A stretch of DNA of 64,000 bases from Adlercreutzia caecimuris B7 (GTDB lineage: Bacteria > Actinomycetota > Coriobacteriia > Coriobacteriales > Eggerthellaceae), in assembly GCF_000403355.2 (NCBI RefSeq), contig NZ_KE159646.1, forward strand, positions 123,401-187,400, written 5' to 3'. Shown in pieces: positions 1-8,462 of the stretch; the first letter of the stretch is position 1, and every line of letters begins with the position of its first letter. Made by a program: the position numbers and the translations under genes. The notes beneath the pieces were generated by a model. That model did no database searches, was not told the DNA's origin, and saw only the letters and a list, made by a program, of their open reading frames with translations.

Positions 1-20
1 ACTTTTGGAAAGCGGTTGTC

Positions 21-545
21 ATGAGTCGATCGTTTAAGGGGTTTCTGCAGGCTTATGCGCAGGAGCTCACGGGCTGCGGAACGTCCAGTATCAAGAAACT
101 CTTCGAAGCCGTTGTCGGGGATTCTCCCCGGGGTGCCGAGGCTCTGCTTCTTCTAGCCCTTGCGAGCGGCCGTGCGGACTACCTGATGCGTCAGGCGGAT
201 GGCACGTCGTTCGAGGCTGCCTATCGAGCCGCGCTGGCCGATCTGGATCGAGCCGGCGGCATGCTCGAGAAATGGCTCGAGCAACTGCCAGGCCAGAACC
301 GCTACCGCAAGGTGTGGAATGCGTGGCGGTCGGAGGCAACGAGGCTGGAGCGGGATCGCCGCATGCTTCCCGGAGTGCGCGATGCCATCGACCGCGTTAT
401 GGCGGAGCGCGGGATGACGCGGGCACAGGCATGCCGCCTGACGGGTTTGAACAAGGGTAACTTCTACGCTTTTATGAAAGGCGACGTCGCCAAGTTGAGC
501 CGGGAAACGGCCGTGAACGCCTATCGAACTCTTGCGAACGGGTAG
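21..545 (+). CDS. Small protein with C-terminal helix-turn-helix-like domain
   Basis: A 174-residue protein of unknown role. The start is ATG 21, with GGAAAG 8 bases upstream; the frame is open back to the window edge, so a longer N-terminus cannot be excluded. The first 100 residues are helical with no motif I recognise. Residues 120-170 read like an XRE-type HTH: MTRAQACRLTGL, then NKGNFYAFMKG as the putative recognition helix, then a final helix. This suggests DNA binding, perhaps as the regulator or antitoxin half of a two-gene unit whose partner would lie left of the window. It ends 8 bp from the convergent transporter gene, with no obvious terminator between them. The gene call is sound; the function is only suggested. 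Confidence 0.7.
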   Translation: MSRSFKGFLQAYAQELTGCGTSSIKKLFEAVVGDSPRGAEALLLLALASGRADYLMRQADGTSFEAAYRAALADLDRAGGMLEKWLEQLPGQNRYRKVWNAWRSEATRLERDRRMLPGVRDAIDRVMAERGMTRAQACRLTGLNKGNFYAFMKGDVAKLSRETAVNAYRTLANG

Positions 546-552
546 AAGGTTC

Positions 553-1605
553 CTACCACAGTCCGAGCGTGTGCTGCATGGCGAGGCTGGCGGCGGCGAT
601 GCAGGCCCAGCAGATAAGGCCCATGAGGATGGGCTTGGCACCGCTTCTCACCAGCTTCACGAGGTCGGTGTTCAGTCCGATGGCGGCCATGGCCATGACG
701 ATGAAGAACCGGCTCAAGGTCTTCAAGGGCGCGAAGGTGGCCACGTCGGCGCCGGCGGCCACGGCAACCGTGGTGATGACCGAGGCTGCTAAAAAGAGCA
801 GGATGAAGGTGGGGAAGGCGCGCTTCAGCGAAAAGCCGCCGAGGAGCTTCGCGCCCGTAGTCGCATTGTCCGCCGCCGCGTTCTCCTTGCGCGCCATCAT
901 GATGGCCAGCACGAGCGTGATGGGGATGATGGCGAGCGTGCGCGTGAGCTTCACGATGGTGGCGTCGTCAAGCGCGTTGGCACCGGGGTGCATGCCGTCC
1001 CAGGCGGCCGCGGCGGCCGTGACCGACGAGGTGTCGTTCACGGCGGTGCCGGCGAACAGGCCGAAGCCCTCGTTGGACATGCCGAGCGCGCTTCCCAAGG
1101 TAGGGAAGATGAGCGCCGCGATGACGTTGAACAGGAAGATGACCGAGATGGCCTGGGCCACCTGCTCGTCTTTCGCCTTGATGACCGGGGCCGTGGCCGC
1201 GATGGCACTGCCGCCGCAGATGGAGGACCCCACGGCGATGAGCGTGGCGATGGCCGAGTCCATGCGCAGCACCTTGTACAGGATGTAGCCGACGATGAGC
1301 GCCGTGGCGATGGTGGAGGCTATGATGGGCAAGCTCTCGGCGCCCACGGCGGCGATCTGGGCCAGGTTCAGCCCGAAACCGAGCAGAATGACGGCGTACT
1401 GGAGCACCTTTTTCGCCGTGAAGGCGATGCCGTCTTGCACCGTGCCGCGGCTCGGCTGCTTCCACAGAAGCGCGATGGCCATGCCCGCGAGGATGGCGAA
1501 CACCGGACCGCCGACGACCGGCAGCGCCTCGCCGAGAAACCAGCAGGGCACAGCGATGGCCGCGCACACCCCGATGCCGGGAACCACGTTCTTCAGATTC
1601 GCCAC
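553..1605 (-). CDS. YeiH family putative sulfate exporter (UPF0324)
   Basis: A polytopic inner-membrane protein of about 350 residues and roughly 10 hydrophobic segments. It resembles the YeiH/Cons_hypoth698 family, annotated as putative sulfate exporters; transport has been shown for few members. Typical stretches are [19 protein letters not shown] and [13 protein letters not shown] chose GTG at 1605 because AAGGAG lies 6 bases upstream on the minus strand. ATG starts at 1656 or 1689 would place a TATACT -10-like box inside or downstream of the start. It is divergent from uvrB and shares its intergenic region, including the LexA box. Family assignment is confident; the substrate is unknown. 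Confidence 0.88.
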   Translation of the reverse strand: MANLKNVVPGIGVCAAIAVPCWFLGEALPVVGGPVFAILAGMAIALLWKQPSRGTVQDGIAFTAKKVLQYAVILLGFGLNLAQIAAVGAESLPIIASTIATALIVGYILYKVLRMDSAIATLIAVGSSICGGSAIAATAPVIKAKDEQVAQAISVIFLFNVIAALIFPTLGSALGMSNEGFGLFAGTAVNDTSSVTAAAAAWDGMHPGANALDDATIVKLTRTLAIIPITLVLAIMMARKENAAADNATTGAKLLGGFSLKRAFPTFILLFLAASVITTVAVAAGADVATFAPLKTLSRFFIVMAMAAIGLNTDLVKLVRSGAKPILMGLICWACIAAASLAMQHTLGLW

Positions 1606-1682
1606 AGCCTTCTCCTTCACGCTCCGCCGATGACGATTGCGAAGTATAGCACTCATGAATGGAGAGACGCAGGTAATGGAAA

Positions 1683-1696
1683 CGAACATCTGTTCA
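1683..1696 (+). promoter_or_regulatory. SOS (LexA) box upstream of uvrB
   Basis: CGAACATCTGTTCA contains a perfect GAAC-N4-GTTC dyad (1684-1695), matching the Gram-positive LexA/DinR operator consensus. It overlaps the -35 position of the predicted uvrB promoter, so bound LexA should block RNA polymerase. uvrB is a classic SOS gene, which supports the call. The site may also influence the divergent transporter gene. Confidence 0.82.
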
Positions 1697-1710
1697 ATTA
1701 TATCGGGCCG

Positions 1711-1719
1711 TGCTAAACT
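1711..1719 (+). promoter_or_regulatory. Extended -10 promoter of uvrB
   Basis: TGC-TAAACT is an extended -10 element (TAAACT at 1714-1719). A poor -35 (TGTTCA, 1691-1696) lies 17 bp upstream inside the LexA box. Transcription would begin near 1726, about 30 bases before the GTG start. Confidence 0.6.
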
Positions 1720-1756
1720 GGGCTCCTTCTAACGACATTTTGAGAAGGAGACGCGC

Positions 1757-3910
1757 GTGTCCACTCATCTTTCCAATATCGAGGGCATCGAGATGGCCGG
1801 CAAGCTTCCCGAGGTGCGCCTGGCGGGCACGCCGTTCAAGGTGGTTTCGCCCTTCGAGCCATCGGGCGATCAGCCCGAGGCCATTTCAGCGCTCGCAAAG
1901 GGCATCGAAGAGGGGCTGCGCTACCAGACGCTTCTGGGCGTGACCGGCTCCGGCAAGACCTTCACCATGGCCAAGACCATCGAGGCGGTGCAGAAGCCCA
2001 CGCTCGTCATGGCGCCGAACAAGACGCTCGCGGCCCAGCTGGCCGCCGAGCTGAAGGAGTTCTTCCCCGACAACGCCGTGGTGTACTTCGTCAGCTACTA
2101 CGACTACTATCAGCCCGAGGCCTATGTGCCTGCCTCGGACACCTTCATCGAGAAGGACGCCTCCATCAACGAGGAGGTGGAGAAGCTGCGCCATGCGGCC
2201 ACCTCGGCCCTGCTGTCGCGTCGCGACGTGATCGTGGTGGCGTCGGTGTCGTGCATCTACGGTATCGGCAGCCCCATGGACTATGCCGGCATGGCCGTGT
2301 TCGTCGACAAAGAGAAGGAGATGGATCGCGACCAGGTCATCCACGAGCTCATCGATATCCAGTACGACCGCAACGACTACGAGCAGAAGCGCGGCACCTT
2401 CCGTGTGCGGGGCGATGCGCTCGACGTGTTCCCGCCCTACGCCGACCACCCCATCCGCATAGAGTTCTGGGGCGATGAGATCGAGTCCATCGACGAGATC
2501 GACCAGGTCACCGGCGAGGTGCTGAGCAGCTACGAGGCGCTGCCCATCTGGCCGGCGTCCCATTACGTGACGGCGCGGCCGAAGATGGACAAGGCCCTGG
2601 TCACTATCCAAGACGAGCTGCGCGAGCGCCTCATGCAGTTCAAGGAGGAGGGCAAGCTCTTGGAGGCCCAGCGCCTGGAGATGCGCGTGAACTACGACTT
2701 GGAGATGCTCGAGACCATGGGCTTCTGCTCCGGCATCGAGAACTACTCGCGTCATCTGGACGGACGGGCGCCGGGCGAGCCGCCCTACACGCTCATCGAC
2801 TACTTCCCGAAGGACTTCCTCTGCATCATCGACGAGTCCCATGTCACCGTGCCGCAGATCCGCGGTATGCACGAGGGCGACCGCTCCCGCAAGATCACCC
2901 TGGCCGAGCACGGCTTCCGCCTGCCCAGCTGCCTGGACAACCGCCCCTTGCGCTTCGATGAGTTCGAGGAGCGCATCCCCCAGTTCGTCTACGTGTCGGC
3001 CACGCCGGGCGACTACGAGGAGAAGGTGAGCTTGGCCCAGGTGGAGCAGGTCATCCGCCCCACGGGCCTGCTGGATCCCGAGATCGTCGTGCGCACGAGC
3101 GCGAGCCAGATCGACGACATCATTGACGAGGCCAAGGACCGGGCGGCCCGGGGTGAACGCGTGCTCATCACCACGCTCACGAAGAAGATGGCCGAAGACC
3201 TCACCGACCATCTGCTCGACCAGGGAGTGAAGTCCCGCTACATGCACTCGGACATCGCCACCTTGGAGCGCACTGAGATTTTGCGCGATCTGCGCCGGGG
3301 CGAGTTCGACGTGCTTGTGGGCATCAACCTGCTGCGCGAGGGCCTGGATCTTCCCGAGGTGTCGCTCGTGGCCATCCTGGATGCCGATAAAGAGGGCTTC
3401 CTGCGCAATCACCGCTCGCTCATCCAGACCATCGGGCGCGCGGCCCGCAACGTGTCGGGCCAGGTCATCATGTACGCCGACCGCATCACCGACTCCATGC
3501 GCCGCGCCATCGACGAGACGCGGCGGCGCCGCGAGATCCAGATGGCCTACAACAGCGAGCACGGCATTGAGCCCCAGACTATCCGCAAGGCCATCAACGA
3601 CATCATGGGATTCATCACCGAGGATGTGGAGGGCAGTACGGCCGAGCAGGTGAACAAGGAGCTGGCCGAGCTGTCCCGCGAAGAGGTGCTGCGCATCATC
3701 TCCTCCATGGAGGACGACATGGCGGCGGCCTCCCGCGATATGGACTTCGAGGAGGCGGCCCGCTTGCGCGACCAGGTGGTGAAGCTAAAGAGCTCGGTGG
3801 AGGACAAGTCCGAAGACGACGTGCTGAAGGACCTGAAGAAGTCGGCCCGCAAGGGGAGCGCCTACGGCAACCGCAAGCACGCCGCCTACGGCAGCAGCCG
3901 CGCCAACTAG
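1757..3910 (+). CDS. uvrB: UvrABC excinuclease subunit B
   Basis: UvrB is the damage-verifying helicase-like subunit of nucleotide excision repair. It is loaded by UvrA and recruits UvrC for the dual incisions. The protein has 717 residues and starts at GTG with AGAAGGAGA upstream. Walker A GVTGSGKT is at residues 61-68. The tyrosine-rich beta-hairpin that clamps DNA ([11 protein letters not shown]) starts near residue 113. A DESH Walker B follows in the middle, helicase motif VI (QTIGRAARN) comes later, and the C-terminal UVR motif that binds UvrC is at about residues 650-680. All key motifs are present and the length is slightly above the usual 660-700. A LexA box upstream predicts SOS induction. 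uvrA and uvrC are not in the window. Confidence 0.98.
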   Translation: MSTHLSNIEGIEMAGKLPEVRLAGTPFKVVSPFEPSGDQPEAISALAKGIEEGLRYQTLLGVTGSGKTFTMAKTIEAVQKPTLVMAPNKTLAAQLAAELKEFFPDNAVVYFVSYYDYYQPEAYVPASDTFIEKDASINEEVEKLRHAATSALLSRRDVIVVASVSCIYGIGSPMDYAGMAVFVDKEKEMDRDQVIHELIDIQYDRNDYEQKRGTFRVRGDALDVFPPYADHPIRIEFWGDEIESIDEIDQVTGEVLSSYEALPIWPASHYVTARPKMDKALVTIQDELRERLMQFKEEGKLLEAQRLEMRVNYDLEMLETMGFCSGIENYSRHLDGRAPGEPPYTLIDYFPKDFLCIIDESHVTVPQIRGMHEGDRSRKITLAEHGFRLPSCLDNRPLRFDEFEERIPQFVYVSATPGDYEEKVSLAQVEQVIRPTGLLDPEIVVRTSASQIDDIIDEAKDRAARGERVLITTLTKKMAEDLTDHLLDQGVKSRYMHSDIATLERTEILRDLRRGEFDVLVGINLLREGLDLPEVSLVAILDADKEGFLRNHRSLIQTIGRAARNVSGQVIMYADRITDSMRRAIDETRRRREIQMAYNSEHGIEPQTIRKAINDIMGFITEDVEGSTAEQVNKELAELSREEVLRIISSMEDDMAAASRDMDFEEAARLRDQVVKLKSSVEDKSEDDVLKDLKKSARKGSAYGNRKHAAYGSSRAN

Positions 3911-4007
3911 GGGCCGCTCCCTCATCGATATTCTGTGGAGATCGCGATGATTGCGAACTTTACGGAAATGTAAGGGGATGCGGGCCGTCTTACGGGAAAA
4001 GAACGCT

Positions 4008-4013
4008 TATAAT
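4008..4013 (+). promoter_or_regulatory. -10 box for the deacetylase gene
   Basis: A perfect TATAAT lies 66 bases before the ATG at 4079. No good -35 is visible 16-18 bp upstream. The leader contains a short GC hairpin (CGCCGC...GCGGCG, about 4038-4055). Confidence 0.55.
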
Positions 4014-4078
4014 CGGCCTGTTCGAACAATGTCATTCGCCGCCCCCGAGCGGCGCGCGTCACCTGTGAAGGAAGAACA

Positions 4079-5668
4079 ATGCCCGACCAGTCGATGCCTC
4101 CCGCCGGCACCCATAACCCTCGCAACAACCTGCGCCAGCACAAGCGTCCCACGCGTCGCCATCCTGGCAGCACCTCGGCCCATGCACCCGTTTCCACCGA
4201 GGCGGAAGCTTCGGCGATGCAGGGGGGCGCGTCGGCGGAGGTGGGCTATCCGGCGGGTCGCGACGCCGCCTCCCAGGAGGCTGCGGCCCGAGCGGCCTAC
4301 GAGGAGTACGCGGCCGCTACCTATCAGCCGCATCCCGGCGCGGCCAATCATCCGCAGTACGGCTCCCGTTACCAAAGCGAGTCGGGTTATGCGGGCTTTG
4401 CTGCTACGGCGGGCAACCCGCGGGTGGCGCCGGCTCGTCCGACGTCCGGGCAGATGTCGCCCTATGACAGCTCGCGGTACAGGAAGAAGGGGCGCAAGAA
4501 GGCTGGTATCGCCGGCATCGTCGCCGCTGTGGTCATTCTGGGTGCCATCGGCGTGGGCGTGTACCTGTATTTAAATCCCACGACGTTCAACATGACCGTG
4601 AACGGCATGACGCGCACGGTGGACACCGGTACTACGGTGGCCGACCTTGTCGCCCAGGGCGTCGTGAGTCCCAAGGCGGGCAATCTCATCGACGTGGAGG
4701 GCGAGGTGCTCGAGGAGGGCGGCGGTAATCCCTTCGACGGCACCATCAACGGCAATCCCATCGACGATCCGAACACGCAGGTTCACAAGGGCGATTCGGT
4801 GCAGATCGGCAACGGCTCCGATGTTATGGAGGAATACGACGCGGAGACGGTGGAGAAGAAGCCTAAGAACAAGGAGCTCGGCGAGGGCGCCATTCACGTG
4901 TACATCCCCGGCGAGACGGGCCAGGTAGAAAAGCGCACGGGCAAGGTGTCGGGCAAGACGGCCAAGGAGGTGGTCAAGAAGGCCACCAACAACATCTACT
5001 TCAAGTACAACGCCAACCCCGGCGACGACAAGGTGGTCGCGCTCACCTTCGACGACGGCCCGTGGGACACCACGGGCGACTTGCTCTCCCTGCTAAAGGA
5101 GTATGACGTGAAGGCCACGTTCTTCACGATTGGCAAGCAGATATCCGGCCAGCCTGAGACGATGGAGAAGATGGCTGCCGCGGGGCATCAGATTGCCACC
5201 CACAGCTGGGACCATGCGGAAACCGGCGGCGGCAACAGCGTGGATATGACCCGTCAGTCTCCCGAGAAACAGATCGAGGAGGTGCAGCAGGGCCAGCAGG
5301 CCATCACGGATGCGACGGGCAAGGAGGCCTCCAAGGTGTTCCGCTCGCCCGGCGGCAACTACCACGACGACATCATCTGGAACTTGCAGCCCTACGTGAC
5401 GGCGGAGATCGGCTGGAACATCGATACCGAGGACTGGCAGCGCCCGGGCGCCGAGGCCATTGCCGAAGCCATCATGAGCGCGAAGTCGGGCGATATCATT
5501 CTCATGCACGACGGAGGAGGCCCCCGCACCCAGACTATCGATGCCTTGAGGATAGCGTTGCCCTATCTGAAGGAAAAGGGCTTCAAGTTCGTGACGATCG
5601 ATGAGCTTTTGGCCTACGATGATGTGAAGGCGCTCGCCGATGCCGCCGAGGAGGCTGCAGCCAAGTAA
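4079..5668 (+). CDS. Membrane-anchored polysaccharide deacetylase (NodB domain)
   Basis: A 529-residue carbohydrate esterase family 4 enzyme, expected to remove acetyl groups from peptidoglycan or another surface glycan outside the cell. Residues 1-135 are hydrophilic and low-complexity (cytoplasmic). One transmembrane helix lies at about 142-165. It is followed by a beta-grasp-like segment resembling DUF348 (FNMTVNGMTRTVD...), then the NodB domain from about residue 315. The catalytic motifs are intact: TFDDGP (322-327), THSWDH (374-379) with both metal-binding histidines, RSPGG (422-426), and LMHDGG near 475-480. The start is supported by GAAGGAAG. It ends at a strong terminator and appears to be monocistronic. 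The substrate is not predictable from sequence. Confidence 0.92.
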   Translation: MPDQSMPPAGTHNPRNNLRQHKRPTRRHPGSTSAHAPVSTEAEASAMQGGASAEVGYPAGRDAASQEAAARAAYEEYAAATYQPHPGAANHPQYGSRYQSESGYAGFAATAGNPRVAPARPTSGQMSPYDSSRYRKKGRKKAGIAGIVAAVVILGAIGVGVYLYLNPTTFNMTVNGMTRTVDTGTTVADLVAQGVVSPKAGNLIDVEGEVLEEGGGNPFDGTINGNPIDDPNTQVHKGDSVQIGNGSDVMEEYDAETVEKKPKNKELGEGAIHVYIPGETGQVEKRTGKVSGKTAKEVVKKATNNIYFKYNANPGDDKVVALTFDDGPWDTTGDLLSLLKEYDVKATFFTIGKQISGQPETMEKMAAAGHQIATHSWDHAETGGGNSVDMTRQSPEKQIEEVQQGQQAITDATGKEASKVFRSPGGNYHDDIIWNLQPYVTAEIGWNIDTEDWQRPGAEAIAEAIMSAKSGDIILMHDGGGPRTQTIDALRIALPYLKEKGFKFVTIDELLAYDDVKALADAAEEAAAK

Positions 5669-5760
5669 GGCGCATGATGGCTGCGGGCAGCCGCGACGGG
5701 ATGGGCAGTACGGTTCCCATCTTGTGCAGATGGCGGCTCGGACGTGTGGTGAACGAGGAT

Positions 5761-5801
5761 CGGGCGGGGCGGCTCTTCAAAGTCGCCCCGCCCGCTTTTT
5801 T
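5761..5801 (+). terminator. Rho-independent terminator after the deacetylase gene
   Basis: An 11-bp perfect GC-rich stem (5761-5771 with 5784-5794) and a 12-base loop are followed by C and six T residues (5796-5801). The T-run abuts the recN stop on the other strand; no U-run follows the hairpin in the recN direction. Confidence 0.9.
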
Positions 5802-7470
5802 ATACGGATGCGGCCTTCCGATCCTGCGCGGCGGCGAGCATCTCGCGGGCATGGGCGAGCGAAGTCTCGGTGGCGCTGCCCGAAAGAAGCCGCGCCACTT
5901 CGCGTACCCGCTCCTCGCCGGACACCTCGCGCAGAAGCGTCTCGGGGGCGTCTCCTCCCGTTTTCTCGACGGTGTAGTGGGCGTCGGCCATAACGGCCAC
6001 TTGGGCCAGGTGTGTGATGACGATGACCTGATGACTCTCGGCCACCTCGGCCAAAACCCCTGCGAGAGCATTGGCCGTGCTGCCGCCCACGCCGGCATCC
6101 ACTTCGTCGAAGACGAGCGTCTCGGTGCCGTCCTTGGCGCCGAGCACCACCTTGACGGCGAGCATGACACGGCCGATCTCACCGCCCGATGCGATGCGCG
6201 CGAGCGGTCGCGGCTGCATGGATTTGCCGGGCCTGAACTCGAAGGTAACGGCGTCCGGGCCGCTGCGGCTCCATTGATCGCGGTCGAGCGCCTCTACCGT
6301 GCAGATGAGCTCGGCGCTGCCCATGTCGAGGCGCGCCATGACGGCGCTTACGGCCTTGGCGAACGCGGGGGCGGCGCTGCGGCGGGCATCGGCATAGGCG
6401 CGGGCGGCGGCTTGCAGGCCTTCCTCGGCTTCGGCAAGCTTTTCCTCGGCCGCCTGGATTTGCTCGTCGGCGTCGTCGACGAGCGAGACGAGGGCGGAGG
6501 CCTCTTCCCAGCGGGCGAAAACCTCGTTCATCGAGGGGCCGAACGAGCGCATCAGCCCCTGGAGGGCGCCCATGCGCTCTTGGGCATGGGCGAGCGAGGC
6601 GCTGTCGAAATCGATGTTGTCGCAGTACCCGGCCATATCTCGGGCCACATCCTCCACGACGAAGCAGGTCTCTCGCAAGGATGCGGCATAGGGGGCGAGT
6701 TCCTCGTCGACTCGGGCGGCCTCGTCGAGCAGGGCAATGGCGCTGTTGAGGGCGTCGAGGGCTCCTCCCTCGTCGGAGAGGGCCGCGGCGGCTCCGTGGG
6801 AGTTGCGGGCGAGCGTCTCGGCGTGCTCGGCGCGGCTCAGGTACTCGCGCACCTCCTCGTATTCGCCGGGGCCCGGGTTCACGCCCTCGATGTGCTGCAG
6901 GGTGAAGCGGGCCTCGTCGAGCTGGGTGTGGGAGGCGCTGGCCCGAGCCCGGACGGCTTCCAGGGCAGCTGCCGCCTCGGCATGGCGCTCGAAGGCCATG
7001 CGATAGGCTGCGGCGGCATCGCCGGCCTCGCAGGACCATGTGTCTAGAATGCGGCCGTGCCCCGCCGGCTTCAGAAGCGTTTGGAACTCGTGCTGGCCGC
7101 AGAGCTCGATAAGAGGGCCGATCGTGCGAGCCAGCTCGGTCGCACTTGCCATGGCGCCGTTCAGCGTGGCGCGCGAGCGGCCGTCGGCGCCCACCTTGCG
7201 GCAGACGACCACCTCGTCGTCCCCGTCGGGGCCTTCGCCCGTCCCGGCTGCGGCGGGGCTGGCGAACAGGCGCCCCGACACCTCGGCCGCCCCCGACCCT
7301 TGGCGCACGAGAGACGAATCGGCCCGAGCGCCGATGATCAGCTTGCAGGCGGAGATGAGCGCCGTCTTGCCCGCGCCGGTCTCGCCCGAGATCACGGTGA
7401 GACGTGGGGAGGGCGCCAGCGCCGCCTCCTTGATGAGGGCGAGGTCGCGTACGCGAATCTCGTCGATCAT
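5800..7470 (-). CDS. recN: DNA repair protein RecN
   Basis: RecN is an SMC-like ATPase that acts early in double-strand break repair. The protein has 556 residues starting at ATG 7470, with AAGGAG 6 bases upstream; an in-frame start 12 codons earlier lacks this site. It begins with the family signature IDEIRVRDLALI. Walker A GETGAGKTAL is near residue 33, long helical arms fill the middle, and the C-terminal head has ARIASGGEIGRVMLA (ABC signature), FDEVDAGVGG (Walker B) and HLAQVAVMA. It is the third gene of a minus-strand operon, 10 bases after the PIN-domain gene and downstream of an antitoxin gene. A degenerate LexA-like site lies at the operon promoter. Confidence 0.97.
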   Translation of the reverse strand: MIDEIRVRDLALIKEAALAPSPRLTVISGETGAGKTALISACKLIIGARADSSLVRQGSGAAEVSGRLFASPAAAGTGEGPDGDDEVVVCRKVGADGRSRATLNGAMASATELARTIGPLIELCGQHEFQTLLKPAGHGRILDTWSCEAGDAAAAYRMAFERHAEAAAALEAVRARASASHTQLDEARFTLQHIEGVNPGPGEYEEVREYLSRAEHAETLARNSHGAAAALSDEGGALDALNSAIALLDEAARVDEELAPYAASLRETCFVVEDVARDMAGYCDNIDFDSASLAHAQERMGALQGLMRSFGPSMNEVFARWEEASALVSLVDDADEQIQAAEEKLAEAEEGLQAAARAYADARRSAAPAFAKAVSAVMARLDMGSAELICTVEALDRDQWSRSGPDAVTFEFRPGKSMQPRPLARIASGGEIGRVMLAVKVVLGAKDGTETLVFDEVDAGVGGSTANALAGVLAEVAESHQVIVITHLAQVAVMADAHYTVEKTGGDAPETLLREVSGEERVREVARLLSGSATETSLAHAREMLAAAQDRKAASV

Positions 7471-7480
7471 GAGCGCCTCC

Positions 7481-7927
7481 TTAGAAATCGACGAGGTCGA
7501 ACACAATGCCGCGCTCGGCCTCGATGTCGTCGAAGAGCTCGGTCGGGGTCACCCGCTTGATGGCGCGTGAGACGGCAAGGGGACCCTGGTTGGTGACCAC
7601 GTAGTCAGCCTGGATCTTGCGGGCGCAGGCTTCGGCGATGGCGGCCTCGTAGGGTAGGTCTGCATGGTCGAGGGCGAAGCGAACATCGGAGCCGTCTACC
7701 GAGCAGATGGTGATGAAGCTCATAGTGGAGCGTAGGGCGGAGCGCACGTCCGCATCGTCGATTACCTCGGCGAGCTGGGCGCGCAGCGCGTCATAGGAGG
7801 AGGCTGCGGCCCACAGTTCGGCCGAGCCGGTCAACTCGAGGGCGTTGAGCTTGTTCCATGCCTCAATGGACTCGGGGCGCTCGGCGATAAGATCGAGCAG
7901 CATATCGGTGGCAATGAGCAGTCGCAT
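7481..7927 (-). CDS. PIN-domain protein, putative toxin of a type II TA pair
   Basis: A 148-residue protein resembling the PIN_3 family of VapC-like ribonucleases. The N-terminal strand MRLLIATDMLLDLI carries an acidic residue where PIN domains bind metal. The C-terminal part LPYEAAIAEACARKIQADYVVTN matches the PIN helix and strand preceding the last acidic residue. In typical members that strand is followed by an Arg/Asn-rich, Asp-containing turn; here it reads TNQGPL, so one metal ligand may be lost. The gene starts 3 bases after the RelB/DinJ-like antitoxin gene and ends 10 bases before recN. A toxin role follows from this pairing. Loss of catalytic activity is possible. Confidence 0.72.
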   Translation of the reverse strand: MRLLIATDMLLDLIAERPESIEAWNKLNALELTGSAELWAAASSYDALRAQLAEVIDDADVRSALRSTMSFITICSVDGSDVRFALDHADLPYEAAIAEACARKIQADYVVTNQGPLAVSRAIKRVTPTELFDDIEAERGIVFDLVDF

Positions 7928-7930
7928 GGG

Positions 7931-8212
7931 CTAGGCCTCCCCTCGAGTGCGGGCGGCGGTTTCCCAGAACGAGGGCGGCACGGTGCGCGTGACGTGCTTG
8001 AGGCGGAACCGAAGCTCGTTTTCCTGGGCCTCGGTGAGCGTGATGCACAACGGCGCCTCATCGTTGTTCACGTCGGGCAGCCGTCCTGCTTGCAGCACAT
8101 AGTCGTAGGCGGCGTTGACCAGCTCGGTAGGGGAGGACCCGATGGCCTTTAGCTTGGCGTTGACTTGGTCGCGAATCTCCTGGGGAACCCGCGCGGTTAC
8201 CATTGCGTGCAT
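7931..8212 (-). CDS. RelB/DinJ family antitoxin
   Basis: A 93-residue protein with an N-terminal ribbon-helix-helix of the RelB/DinJ type: MVTARVPQEIRDQVNAKLK, then AIGSSPTELVNAAYDYVLQ, then GRLPD. This segment would dimerise and bind the operon's own promoter, and the C-terminal tail would cover the toxin. The start is ATG 8212 (AAAGGAG 5 bases upstream); an upstream in-frame ATG would span the promoter. It is the first gene of antitoxin-PIN-recN, with a 3-base gap to the PIN gene. RelB/DinJ antitoxins usually pair with RelE/YafQ-fold toxins, so a PIN partner is somewhat unusual. Confidence 0.85.
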   Translation of the reverse strand: MHAMVTARVPQEIRDQVNAKLKAIGSSPTELVNAAYDYVLQAGRLPDVNNDEAPLCITLTEAQENELRFRLKHVTRTVPPSFWETAARTRGEA

Positions 8213-8236
8213 CGCAGCTCCTTTCGTAGGGGAAGC

Positions 8237-8265
8237 AGTATAGCCGATCTCGAGTAAAAATACAA
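8237..8265 (-). promoter_or_regulatory. Promoter of the antitoxin-PIN-recN operon
   Basis: Read on the minus strand: TTGTAT (8265-8260), a 17-bp spacer, then TATACT (8242-8237). Transcription would start about 20 bases before ATG 8212. All three genes are tightly spaced and probably share this promoter. Confidence 0.65.
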
Positions 8266-8273
8266 TAATAATA

Positions 8274-8287
8274 CGAACAAATATTTG
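8274..8287. promoter_or_regulatory. Degenerate LexA-like site near the recN operon promoter
   Basis: CGAACAAATATTTG has one perfect LexA half-site (CGAAC) and a poor second half. It lies 8 bases upstream of the operon's -35 and overlaps the -35 of the divergent plus-strand promoter. recN is SOS-controlled in many bacteria, but this match is much weaker than the uvrB box. Confidence 0.35.
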
Positions 8288-8313
8288 CAATACGATGAGA
8301 GTTCTGCTAAGGT
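8285..8313 (+). promoter_or_regulatory. Candidate promoter for the RlpA-like gene
   Basis: TTGCAA (8285-8290), a 17-bp spacer and TAAGGT (8308-8313) with an upstream TG (TGC-TAAGGT). It would give a structured leader of about 140 bases (8320-8462) containing CCCGC/GCGGG hairpins. I could not match this leader to a known riboswitch class. Confidence 0.4.
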
Positions 8314-8462
8314 TCGTGGTTGGAAGGGCGCGGACTCGTGTCTTTTTCGGCAAAGCGCTTGTCACGAGCGGGCAAATTCAGGAAGATTAAGCGATGCGTT
8401 TTCCCGCTGCGGGTTCTTGCTGGGGAAAATGCGCGGCTTATTGGAAAAGGGAAAGGGACACC

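Noticed and set aside
8320..8462. Possible c-di-AMP or c-di-GMP riboswitch before the RlpA-like gene
   Set aside because: The leader is structured, but I could not align the conserved cores of either class. A covariance search would decide.
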